Source: Streptomyces sp. NRRL F-6131
GTDB taxonomy: Bacteria; Actinomycetota; Actinomycetes; Streptomycetales; Streptomycetaceae
Direction: 5' to 3'
Assembly (NCBI GenBank): GCA_000719695.1
Contig: JOHN01000029.1
Coordinates: 116,280-180,279 of the forward strand
Length of the DNA: 64,000 nt
The position numbers and the translations under genes are program-made. The notes below the pieces were generated by a model. That model did no database searches and was not told the DNA's origin. It saw nothing but the letters and a program-made list of their open reading frames with translations. Below, piece by piece: positions 1-7,071 of the stretch (position 1 is its first letter; the number at the start of each line of letters is the position of its first letter).

Positions 1-1543
1 CGGCGTCGTCGCTGTCCTGCGCGGCCTGGCTGAGCATCTCCGCCCACGGGGCGAGCGCGTCCGGCGCGTCCCCGGCCGTGCGCGCGGTGTGCTCCAGGGC
101 GAGCGCCAGATGGACCAGCGGGTCCGCGCACAGCCGGTGGTAGGTCTCGTTCAGCAGGTGCCGGCGCCACCGCGGGTCGGTGCCGCGCCGAGCCGCCGGC
201 AGGTACTGCTCGACGGCCGTCCGCGCGGCGGCGTGGTGCTCGGCGAGGCGGTTGTGCGCGGCCGTCCACTCCCGCGGGGTGTGGATCCGGCGCCGGCGCA
301 CCATGCTGGTGCGGACCACGGCGTGGTACTGGAGGAAGTCGCCGCGCCCGGTCACGAAGGGCTGCGCCGACAGCCAGTCCCAGGCGACCGGTTCGGCGTC
401 CGGGACGGCGCAGGCGAACAGGTCCCGGTTCAGCTGCAGCGGGAGCGCGGCCGCCAGCACGGTGTCCCGGCGGTCCGGCTCGGGGATCCACTGCAGGAAA
501 CGCACCACCGCCTGGTCGACCATGTCGGCGCCGACGTCCGCGACCTCCTCGACCGCGCCGGGATCGGCGGCCGCCAGCAGCGCGACCAGCAGGGGCAGCC
601 GCATCGACATCCGCAGCACCGCGTCCACCACCAGGGGATCGGTGACCCCGCGGGCGGTCAGCAGGTCGCGGGCCTCCTGCTCGGTGAACACCTCCAGCGG
701 CACGTCCACCAGCACCGGCCGCCACGGCGCCCACTCGCGCTCGGCGAGCTCGTCGCGGCCGGCCAGCACGAACACCACCTCCAGCGGCAGCGGGCCGAAC
801 GCGTCGTCCAGGATCTCCCGCAGCCACCCGTCGAGATAGCGGCCGGTCAGCTCCCAGGTGTCCAGGAACAGCACGATCCAGGGCCGTCGGCCGCGGTCCC
901 GGTCGCGGTCGCAGAGCCGGGCGAGTTCGGCGACGAAGGCCCGGCTGAGCGCCGACTCCTCGACGTCACCGCCGCGCCGGCGCTGACGCACCCCCGCGAT
1001 GAGGCGCTCGGCACCCTGGGCCACCGCGTCCGGGTTCGCCATGGCCGCGACCACTCCGGCGCCCGGCAGCACCGCGGCCGCCCCGAACGCCGCCTGGGTC
1101 ACCAGCCGGGTCGGCAGCGTCGCGCCCTCCCCGCCCGGCGGCTGCTCCGGCTCGCGGTCGGCCGCGGCCTGGACCGAACGCCGGTACTGCTCCAGCGCCT
1201 TGTCGAACTCGCGCAGCGGGCCCGCCTGTTCGGCGAGCTGCCGGGCGAGCGCGGTGAGCGCCGTCTCGACGCCGTGCACATCGGTCTCGTCGACCACCGC
1301 GGTCAGCGCACCGGCCCGCCGGGCCGTCTCGCGCCACTGGGCGAGCAGCGTGGACTTGCCGACCCCGCCGACCCCGCGCACATGGAACAGGAAGTCCGCC
1401 GGATCCGGCCCGGAGTCCGGATCGGGATCGCGGGCGAGGTTGTCCACGAACAGCGCCAGCTGCGCTCTGCGGCCGATGAACTGCGCGCCGGTGCGCTGAC
1501 GCACCGCCTCCGCACGCGACAGACGCCTCCGTGCCTGTGCCAT
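1..1543 (-). CDS. STAND/NACHT-type P-loop ATPase, C-terminus beyond window
   Basis: The reading frame is open from an ATG at 1543 to the left edge, giving 514 residues without a stop, so the gene is partial. A Walker A motif GVGGVGKST lies at about residues 57-65, and a Walker B-like strand IVLFLDTWE at about 222-230. These are followed by a helical region typical of the sensor and winged-helix part of signal-transducing ATPases (STAND class). I see no transmembrane segment or enzymatic N-terminal domain: the P-loop starts almost at once after a short basic N-terminus. Such proteins usually act as ATP-driven switches with C-terminal repeats, which here would lie outside the window. The family is clear, the exact role unknown. 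Confidence 0.8.
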   Translation of the reverse strand, partial: MAQARRRLSRAEAVRQRTGAQFIGRRAQLALFVDNLARDPDPDSGPDPADFLFHVRGVGGVGKSTLLAQWRETARRAGALTAVVDETDVHGVETALTALARQLAEQAGPLREFDKALEQYRRSVQAAADREPEQPPGGEGATLPTRLVTQAAFGAAAVLPGAGVVAAMANPDAVAQGAERLIAGVRQRRRGGDVEESALSRAFVAELARLCDRDRDRGRRPWIVLFLDTWELTGRYLDGWLREILDDAFGPLPLEVVFVLAGRDELAEREWAPWRPVLVDVPLEVFTEQEARDLLTARGVTDPLVVDAVLRMSMRLPLLVALLAAADPGAVEEVADVGADMVDQAVVRFLQWIPEPDRRDTVLAAALPLQLNRDLFACAVPDAEPVAWDWLSAQPFVTGRGDFLQYHAVVRTSMVRRRRIHTPREWTAAHNRLAEHHAAARTAVEQYLPAARRGTDPRWRRHLLNETYHRLCADPLVHLALALEHTARTAGDAPDALAPWAEMLSQAAQDSDDA

Positions 1544-1730
1544 GCCACCCCCTGCCGCCCCGCCCGGCGGCACCACCGACCACGAGTCCGGTGCCGCCGG
1601 TGCCGCTGTCGTGAGGACGACCGTAGTGAATCGGCCCGGGCGTTGTCCTGCTTTCGGCCATCTGTCGTGTGCGGGACGTGAGCCGACGGTCACGCAGCGG
1701 TTCCGCCGGAGCCCGTCCGGGGACCGGCCC

Positions 1731-2294
1731 CTACGAGGACGGGACGACCGTGATCTCGAAGCGGGAGGTGCTGTCCGCCGGTGTCGGGTCGCCCGGCAGG
1801 TCGGTCTCGACCGTGCCCTCCAGGACCCCGGCGGGCATGCCGGAGGCGACCGAGATCCGCACGTCGGCGGCGACCGCGGAGCCCGGCGCCAGCCCGGCCG
1901 GCACGGCGCAGGCCACGGTGTGGCCGTGCGGCAGGGTGCGGCAGGCGGCCGCCGGGGACGTCCCGGTGCCCACCAGTCCGGGCGGCAGGTGCACGTACAG
2001 CGTGAACGGTTCGGCGGTCGCGGCGTCACCGGTGTTGACCGCCACCGGGTGCAGCAGGGTGGTGCCCCCGTCGGCCACCGGGGCGGGGTCGGCGGCCGTC
2101 ACCGCCAGGTCGGCGCCGAGGCAGCCGGCGGCGGCGACCGCCGGTCCGGCGGCCAGGACCACCGCCGCGCAGGCCGCCTGCACGGCCCTCGACACCAACG
2201 GCCGGGCCGGCAGCGGTCGGGACAGCAGCGGTCGGGACAGCGTCGATCGGGACAGCGTCGGTCGGAACATCAGCGGTCGGGACATCGCGTTCAC
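1731..2294 (-). CDS. Secreted DUF11-like beta-sandwich protein
   Basis: This is a 187-residue protein. I chose the GTG at 2294 because GGAGGA sits 5 bases upstream; an ATG at 2285 is poorly spaced. The N-terminus is an unusually long, Arg-rich region made of repeated SRPL-like units, then a hydrophobic Ala/Val stretch ending near AVAAAG, which together look like an export signal. The mature part (LAVTAADPAPVADGGTTLL onward) has the alternating pattern of DUF11/Ig-like repeats found in actinobacterial cell-surface proteins. Two Cys (in AACRT and VACAV) could form a disulfide. It reads as a small surface or secreted protein of unknown role. It stands alone on this strand. Confidence 0.65.
   Translation of the reverse strand: MNAMSRPLMFRPTLSRSTLSRPLLSRPLPARPLVSRAVQAACAAVVLAAGPAVAAAGCLGADLAVTAADPAPVADGGTTLLHPVAVNTGDAATAEPFTLYVHLPPGLVGTGTSPAAACRTLPHGHTVACAVPAGLAPGSAVAADVRISVASGMPAGVLEGTVETDLPGDPTPADSTSRFEITVVPSS
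2217..2285. repeat. 15-bp imperfect tandem repeat in signal-peptide region
   Basis: Units of the form CGGTCGGGACAGCAG recur about four to five times in frame with the gene on the minus strand, so each unit adds five residues (SRPLL, SRPLP, SRSTL, FRPTL) to the basic n-region of the secreted protein. The expansion looks like slippage within a coding sequence. Confidence 0.7.
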
Positions 2295-2656
2295 CCGTCT
2301 CCTCCGGTGGGCGCCGGCCGGGCCCGGCCGTGCCGTCGCCAGCATCGACGCCCACCCGCCCTGCCGGGCCGGGACACGGCGGCGAACCACCCGGACGAGT
2401 GGCTCCGACGCGGGTGACTCGATGTCCGTGGGTCGCGCCGGGTCGCGCCTCGCACGTCGGGGCCTTCTGCCGGACGGGCCTTCGGCCGGACGGGCCCGTC
2501 GGTGTCACCCGCGGGGCTGATGTTCTCACCCGTTCGCCCCGTTCGGGTTGCGGGAAGGCCCGGCTTTCCACGTTCGTGTGCAAACGTGTGTGCCGCCCGG
2601 CCGTCCTCGGAGTCGGCCGGCCCAGGCTATTGACCATCCATCAAGGAGAACCTGAG

Positions 2657-2863
2657 ATGTCGGTTCGTGGAAAGCTCCGCCAGTTCGCCGTGATCGCGAC
2701 CGTCGCCGCCGCGGCGGCCGTGATCGCGCCGACCGCCGCGGTGGCGCACGGCGGGGGCCCGCAGCCCTCCGCCTCGTCGGGCCTGCAGGCCGGCAACGCG
2801 GCGGTCGGCCTCGTCGGCCCGCGTGCCAACTGGCTGCAGTGGTTCGACCGTTCCAACGGCTGA
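2657..2863 (+). CDS. Small secreted protein (68 aa)
   Basis: The ATG at 2657 follows AAGGAG at 2643-2648, an ideal ribosome site. The 68-residue product has a short basic start (MSVRGKLRQF), a hydrophobic Ala/Val/Ile core and an AVAHGG cleavage region. That leaves a mature peptide of about 38 residues ending in WLQWFDRSNG. There are no cysteines, so it is neither a classical lantibiotic nor a disulfide peptide. A strong terminator follows 14 bases after the stop, so it is a monocistronic, well-expressed-looking gene. I do not recognise the family; possible roles are a surface-active or signalling peptide. Confidence 0.75.
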   Translation: MSVRGKLRQFAVIATVAAAAAVIAPTAAVAHGGGPQPSASSGLQAGNAAVGLVGPRANWLQWFDRSNG

Positions 2864-2877
2864 TCCCACGCTCTTCA

Positions 2878-2903
2878 CGCCCCGGAGCCTCGGCTCCGGG
2901 GCG
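2878..2903 (+). terminator. Rho-independent-like hairpin after small secreted gene
   Basis: A perfect 11-bp stem (CGCCCCGGAGC with its complement) and a CTCG tetraloop lie 14 bases past the stop at 2863. No U tract follows, as is normal in streptomycetes. Confidence 0.8.
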
Positions 2904-2966
2904 TTCGCGTGCGGTGCGGGTCCGGCCCCCCGGCCCCTTCGGGGTGGGCCCGGGGGCCGGGGTGGT

Positions 2967-3290
2967 CGGCGCAGGGTGATGCCGACGACCGCGTACGGCG
3001 CGATCGTCAGCGGCACGCTCACCACCGCCCCCGCCACCGTGACCGGCACCGCGCGCGGCGTCGGGTCGGTCCCGTCCGGGGTGGCCACCGTGACCGCCGC
3101 CGGCAGCCGGTCGCCCGCCACCGGGTCGGCGGTGCTCAGGTGGGCGAGCCCCGGCAGCTCGCCGCCCAGGTACCAGCAGACCCCCGCGCCGAAGGGGTCG
3201 CGCCGGCTCGCGGGCAGCGGGTCGGCCCGGCGCAGGCCCAGGACGTCGGCGAGCGCGGGTGCGGCGAGGGCGGACGCGGCCGGCACTGGG
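2967..3290 (-). pseudogene. Possible gene remnant, C-terminal piece of a larger enzyme
   Basis: The minus strand here encodes a protein-like stretch of about 105 residues (for example GAGVCWYLGGELPG and YAVVGITLRR), with the base composition of real coding sequence. There is no ribosome site, no convincing start before the divergent hydrolase at 3356, and no stop where the sequence loses protein character. The pattern (small polar-hydrophobic strands ending in a YAVVGI strand) resembles the last beta domain of secreted glycosidases, but I cannot name a family. It is either a decayed fragment or a short unrecognised gene. Confidence 0.3.
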
Positions 3291-3355
3291 CCCCTCGGAG
3301 GACGCTGCGGAGTGTTGCGCCGGACCGTGACCGGAGCGTCCGCCCATAGTCGGTC

Positions 3356-4579
3356 ATGACCTTCTCCCGCACCAGGGCACTCGCCGCCGCCGTCCTCACG
3401 GCCGCGACCCTGACCTCCGTCGCCCTGCCCGCCGGGCCGCCGGCCGCCGCCCGAGCCCTCCTCAAGACCCCCACGCCCTCGCACGCCTGTGTCCGCTCGG
3501 ACCCCGACGCCGACCCCCGGGCCCGCGAGGTGCTCGACATCGCCCGGCAGGTCCAGGAGGAGCTCGACCTGAAGTCGGTCCTGCTGCGCGTCACCGTCGA
3601 CGGCCACGAGGTCGTCACCGGCGCCCTCGGCGAGTCCATGACCGGCGTCCCGGCCGAACCCGCGATGCACTTCCGGGCCGGCTCGGTCGCCTTCCCGTTC
3701 CTCGGCATCATCCTGCTCCAGCTCGCCGAGGAGGGCCGGATCGGTCTGGACGACCCGGTCGCCCCCTGGCTGCCGGACCTGCCGCGCGCCCACGAGATCA
3801 CCCTGCGGATGCTCGGCGACACCACCTCCGGGCTCGCCGACTACGTCACCGACCAGGCCTTCCTGGACGAGCTCGCCGCCGAGCCCTTCCGGCACTGGAC
3901 CCCGGAGGAGCTCGTCGGCTTCTCCACCAGCCAGAACTTCTGGTACGACCCCGGCACCAACTGGAGCTACTCGCACGCCAACTTCGTCCTGCTCGGCGCG
4001 GCGCTGGAGCGGATCACCGGCACGCGTCTCGACCACCTGCTGGAGCAGCGGATCTTCGAGCCGCTCGGCATGCGCCAGACCGTCAACAACTTCACCCCCG
4101 ACATCCCCACCCCCGTGCTGCACGCCTTCACCGCCTCGCGCGGCACGTACGAGGAGTCGACCTTCTGGAACCCGTCCTGGACCACCGCCCCCGGCGCCGT
4201 CCTGACCAGTGACGTCTGTGACCTGACCCGTTCCATCGAGGCCGTCGGCACCGGGGCGCTGCTCTCCCCGGAGTCCTTCCGCACCCAGCTGAACCCCGGC
4301 ACCGTCGGCCTGCCCGGCCCGGTGCACGGCTGTCCGCAGGACGTCTGCCTGCCGCAGACCGAGGCGCAGCACTTCGGCCTGGGCGTCATCGTCGACAAGG
4401 GCTGGGTGCTGTCCAACCCGTCGTTCTCCGGCTACGCCGCGATCGAGGCCTACCAGCCGGACGAGCGCCTGGCCATCGCCGTCAGCACCACGCGGGGCTG
4501 CGCGGCTCCGGACCGCAACACCGCGCAGGACATCGCCCGCCGGATCGCCGACCGACTCGCGCCGAACCACCCGCTCTAG
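3356..4579 (+). CDS. Secreted serine-hydrolase (class C beta-lactamase fold), SxxK lysine replaced
   Basis: The 407-residue protein has an N-terminal signal peptide (about residues 1-33) and a PF00144-type serine hydrolase domain, the fold of DD-carboxypeptidases, esterases and class C beta-lactamases. In active members the nucleophile sits in SxxK. Here the motif is GSVAFPF, with Ser110 present and Phe113 where Lys is expected. The YxN-type motif is YSH at 205-207, and the usual HTSG box reads DTTSG. So the fold is kept but the general base is gone. Two cysteine-bearing loops near residues 325-335 suggest a disulfide. No Shine-Dalgarno is seen; CATAGT ends 5 bases before the ATG, so the mRNA may be leaderless. 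Confidence 0.85.
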   Translation: MTFSRTRALAAAVLTAATLTSVALPAGPPAAARALLKTPTPSHACVRSDPDADPRAREVLDIARQVQEELDLKSVLLRVTVDGHEVVTGALGESMTGVPAEPAMHFRAGSVAFPFLGIILLQLAEEGRIGLDDPVAPWLPDLPRAHEITLRMLGDTTSGLADYVTDQAFLDELAAEPFRHWTPEELVGFSTSQNFWYDPGTNWSYSHANFVLLGAALERITGTRLDHLLEQRIFEPLGMRQTVNNFTPDIPTPVLHAFTASRGTYEESTFWNPSWTTAPGAVLTSDVCDLTRSIEAVGTGALLSPESFRTQLNPGTVGLPGPVHGCPQDVCLPQTEAQHFGLGVIVDKGWVLSNPSFSGYAAIEAYQPDERLAIAVSTTRGCAAPDRNTAQDIARRIADRLAPNHPL

Positions 4580-4590
4580 ACATCCTCGTT

Positions 4591-4629
4591 CGGGCCCGCC
4601 GCGCTGTCAGGAGACGGCCGGCGGGCCCG
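4591..4629. terminator. Bidirectional terminator between convergent genes
   Basis: An 11-bp perfect stem (CGGGCCCGCCG at 4591-4601, complement at 4619-4629) with a 17-base loop lies between the stop of the hydrolase and the stop of the minus-strand gene. Confidence 0.7.
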
Positions 4630-4632
4630 GAG

Positions 4633-5181
4633 TCACCGGGGGTCGGTGCCGTCGCGGACGCACCGGCTGTCGGCGTCGATCCGCCAGGTGTCGCCGTCGG
4701 GCGTGGCGCCGCACAGGCCGGTCAGGGTGCCCGGTTCGACGAGGGCGGCCGCGCGGGCCGTGCCGGTGGACCCGAATCCGAAGGTCCGGGCCGGGTCCCA
4801 GCCGTCGCCGAGTCGCAGCCGTCGGCTCATGCCGGCCCAGCCGTGCGGTCCCGCGGCCACCACCCAGGCGTCCGGCGCGGCGGCGGTGAACCGGCGCGCC
4901 TGGCGCAGCCAGGAGGCGGCCTGCTCGGGCCAGTCGACGACATCGAGCACCGTCCCGCCGTCGGACCGCCACCGCTCGGCGAACGTGTGGGCGGCCGCGG
5001 TGGCCCGGGGGCCGCGTCCGTGCCCGACCACCACCGAGCCGTACCGCACCCCGGCGTTCCTCAACAGCCCCAGCACGGAGGTCAGTTCGGCCTCGGTGTG
5101 CGCAGCGGACGGGTGCTCCGGGCCGGCGGAGGGAGAGTTCGGGGTGGCGGCGCCCCGCGCGCCGCGGGTCTCACGCGGCAT
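4633..5181 (-). CDS. Periplasmic-binding-protein-like fold protein, unknown role
   Basis: This 182-residue protein has no signal peptide. Its ATG overlaps the end of the upstream oxygenase gene by 11 bases (ATG CCG CGT GA), so the two are probably translationally coupled. The sequence alternates hydrophobic strands and helices (SVVVGHGRG, AWVVAAGPHGWAGM, TFGFGSTGTARAAAL), which resembles half of a type I periplasmic-binding or receptor-like Rossmann fold. I see no catalytic motif. Two cysteines lie near the C-terminus (LCGAT, SRCVRD). The tight coupling suggests it works with the 2OG oxygenase, perhaps as a binding or sensing partner. That is inference only. Confidence 0.65.
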   Translation of the reverse strand: MPRETRGARGAATPNSPSAGPEHPSAAHTEAELTSVLGLLRNAGVRYGSVVVGHGRGPRATAAAHTFAERWRSDGGTVLDVVDWPEQAASWLRQARRFTAAAPDAWVVAAGPHGWAGMSRRLRLGDGWDPARTFGFGSTGTARAAALVEPGTLTGLCGATPDGDTWRIDADSRCVRDGTDPR

Positions 5182-5899
5182 CGTGGAACACCAGACCGAG
5201 CGTGTGCCGGAGGCCGGAGCGCACGGTGCTGACGCCGTGCCGGACCGGCGCCGCCGACCAGCCGCGCGCCGAGCGGACCGGGCGGTCCCGGGTGGTGAAG
5301 ATCAGGCCGTGGCCCTGGGGGAGGGCGACGGAGGTTCCCCGGGACTGGGCCCTGGGCCGCTGCTCGACGGTCAGGAACTCGCCGCCGGTGTAGTCCGTCC
5401 CCGGCACGTCGAGGCCGATGACCACCTGGAGCGGGAAGACCAGCTCGCCGTAGAGGTCCCGGTGGAGCGCGTTCCAGTCCCCGGCGCGGTAGCGCAGCAG
5501 GATCGGTGTGGGCCTGGTCTGCCCGGCGGCGTGGCACTGCGCCAGCCAGGCGGGGAGGTCGTCCGGCCACGGGGCCGGCCTGCGGAGCCTGCTCGCCCAG
5601 TCCCGGGCGATCGGCAGCAGCCGCGGGTACAGCGCCTCGCGCAGGGCGGCGACGGGCGCGGGGAACGGTTCCCGGAAGTAGCGGTACTGGCCGGAACCGA
5701 ACCGGTGCCGCGCCATGTCCACGGTGCTCCGGAAGCGTTCCACCTCCTCGTAGAGCCCGGCCACCTCCGCGCACTCGGCGGGGTCGAGCAGCATCGGGGT
5801 GAGCGCGCTCCCGTGCTCCCCGACCTCCTCGGCGAGGGCCGCCCAGTCGGCCCCGTCGACCCGCCGCGCCGGGCTCTCGTTCTTCGTGTGCACGCTCAC
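5171..5899 (-). CDS. 2OG-Fe(II) oxygenase of the Oxygenase-NA (PF09859-like) type
   Basis: The 242-residue enzyme carries the iron-binding triad and 2-oxoglutarate residue in family order: His146-x-Asp148 in NALHRDLYG, His221 in RHGVS, and Arg231 in RHTLGLVFHD. The long conserved core (GELVFPLQV, GGEF, EQRPRAQSRG) matches the group proposed to oxidise modified nucleic acids (AlkB-like fold). This suggests dealkylation or hydroxylation of DNA or RNA bases in the cytoplasm. The start ATG at 5899 gives the full family length. It is the first gene of a two-gene unit with the overlapping downstream gene. I am sure of the oxygenase class; the substrate is inferred from family literature. Confidence 0.85.
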   Translation of the reverse strand: MSVHTKNESPARRVDGADWAALAEEVGEHGSALTPMLLDPAECAEVAGLYEEVERFRSTVDMARHRFGSGQYRYFREPFPAPVAALREALYPRLLPIARDWASRLRRPAPWPDDLPAWLAQCHAAGQTRPTPILLRYRAGDWNALHRDLYGELVFPLQVVIGLDVPGTDYTGGEFLTVEQRPRAQSRGTSVALPQGHGLIFTTRDRPVRSARGWSAAPVRHGVSTVRSGLRHTLGLVFHDAA

Positions 5900-6060
5900 G
5901 TCCGCTCTCCGCTCCCTCGCGCCGGTCCCTCGGCGGGCCTTCCCGCACCACCCACTGTGCGGCGTCGGCCCCGGGCCGGGCCGGCGGGATTCCGCCGTCG
6001 CGGTCCGGTGGGACGGTGGGTGGGTCGGTGGGTGGCGGAGCGGGTGCGACTAGCGGGCGG

Positions 6061-6684
6061 CTAGCGGGCGGCCGGTTCGGGGTCGGTGGCCAGCCGGGCG
6101 TGCAGGTGCTCGTCGTGGTGGGCCCCGTCGCCGAAGAGGTGCGAGGCCCGCAGGGTGCCCTCGGGGAGGTAACCGCAGTTCAGGGCCACCCGGCAGGAGG
6201 CCTCGTTGGCGACCGCGTGGGCGAGCTCGATCCGGCGGGCGTCGGCGGTACGGAACGCCCAGTCCGTGACGGCGTTGGTGGCCCGGGTGATCACGCCCCG
6301 GCCGCGTCCGGTGGGCAGGGCCCAGTAGCCGATCATCGCCAGGCCGTCCGCGCGGTCGATCCAGCGCACGTTGACGCAGCCCAGCAGGGAGCCGTCGGTG
6401 GCGTCGAGCACGGCGAAGGGGGCGGCGGCGCCGCGCTCCCAGGCGTCCTCGCGGGCCTCCAGCCAGGCCACGGCGGCGTCGTGGTCACGGGCCGCGAGCG
6501 GGTTCCAGAGGGCGATCAGGGGGTCGGCCGCGGCGGTGATCAGGCTGTCCAGCAGCGGACCCGGGCCGGCGTCCTCGCGCCCCCACGGCCGGAGCACCGC
6601 GTCGCCCAGGTCGAGGGTGGTGCGGCGGAAGGTGCGCGGGTCGGTGGCGGCCTGGGCGGCGGCCGGGGGCGTGGGAGTACTCAT
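6061..6684 (-). CDS. GNAT N-acetyltransferase, RimJ/RimL type
   Basis: The 207-residue protein has the acetyl-CoA binding signature: strand VNVRWIDRADGLAMIGYWAL, then the pyrophosphate loop GRGRGV, then NEASCRVALNCGYLPEG, the last motif typical of RimJ/RimL ribosomal-protein or small-molecule acetyltransferases. The ATG at 6684 has AGGAAGG six bases upstream. The first 15 residues are Pro/Ala-rich and probably disordered. It is monocistronic, with no neighbour that betrays the substrate. A short direct duplication (CTAGCGGGCGG) covers the 3' end. Confidence 0.85.
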   Translation of the reverse strand: MSTPTPPAAAQAATDPRTFRRTTLDLGDAVLRPWGREDAGPGPLLDSLITAAADPLIALWNPLAARDHDAAVAWLEAREDAWERGAAAPFAVLDATDGSLLGCVNVRWIDRADGLAMIGYWALPTGRGRGVITRATNAVTDWAFRTADARRIELAHAVANEASCRVALNCGYLPEGTLRASHLFGDGAHHDEHLHARLATDPEPAAR

Positions 6685-6783
6685 GGCGCCTTCCTACCGG
6701 GTCGTCAGGGGTGCCGCCAGCGGTTTTCCACCGGGGGAGGACCGCGGTCCGGGGTTGGAGGGCGGTGGGCCGGGCCGGACATG

Positions 6784-6824
6784 CCTCGGGGGCGGCAACC
6801 GTGTGACGGTTGCCGCCCCCGAGG
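6784..6824 (-). terminator. Very strong hairpin downstream of tRNA-like gene
   Basis: A perfect 19-bp stem (6784-6802 and 6806-6824) closes a GTG loop. It begins 5 bases beyond the 3' end of the tRNA-like sequence on the same strand, so it is most simply that gene's terminator. Confidence 0.8.
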
Positions 6825-6829
6825 AACGG

Positions 6830-6898
6830 AGCGCCGGGCCCGAATCGAACGAACTCTTCCCGCTGAAAGCGGGCGTGCTGCCAATGCACCACCGACGC
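6830..6898 (-). tRNA. tRNA-Glu(UUC)-like gene, atypical
   Basis: The minus strand folds as a cloverleaf. The acceptor stem is GCGTCGG with CCGGCGC and a T discriminator; the D arm is GTGC/GCAC; the anticodon arm is GCCCG/CGGGA with loop CTTTCAG and anticodon TTC (6865-6867); the T arm is GTTCG/CGGGC with loop TTCGATT. Deviations: no base at position 26, a G-A mismatch at the top of the anticodon stem, two G-U pairs in the T stem, a G-U pair in the acceptor stem, a 3-base variable region, and no encoded CCA. Total 69 bases. It could be a divergent functional tRNA-Glu, a specialised tRNA, or a pseudo-tRNA. The strong terminator argues for transcription. Confidence 0.6.
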
Positions 6899-7015
6899 CT
6901 GACCGACCTGGTCGTTCCCGCACCTGTGCGGGTCGCCCTGTCGACGAGGAAGAACTTACCAACGGATGATCGGAATCCGAAATCGACCCGAACGCCGGGT
7001 CCGTGACGGTCCGGC

Positions 7016-7041
7016 GGCCGGACGGAACGGCCGGACGGAAC
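7016..7041. repeat. 13-bp tandem duplication
   Basis: GGCCGGACGGAAC occurs twice without a gap, 31 bases beyond the stop of the lanthipeptide synthetase gene. No function is evident. Confidence 0.7.
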
Positions 7042-7071
7042 GGCAGGAGGGCGCCCGGGCGAGGGCGTCGG

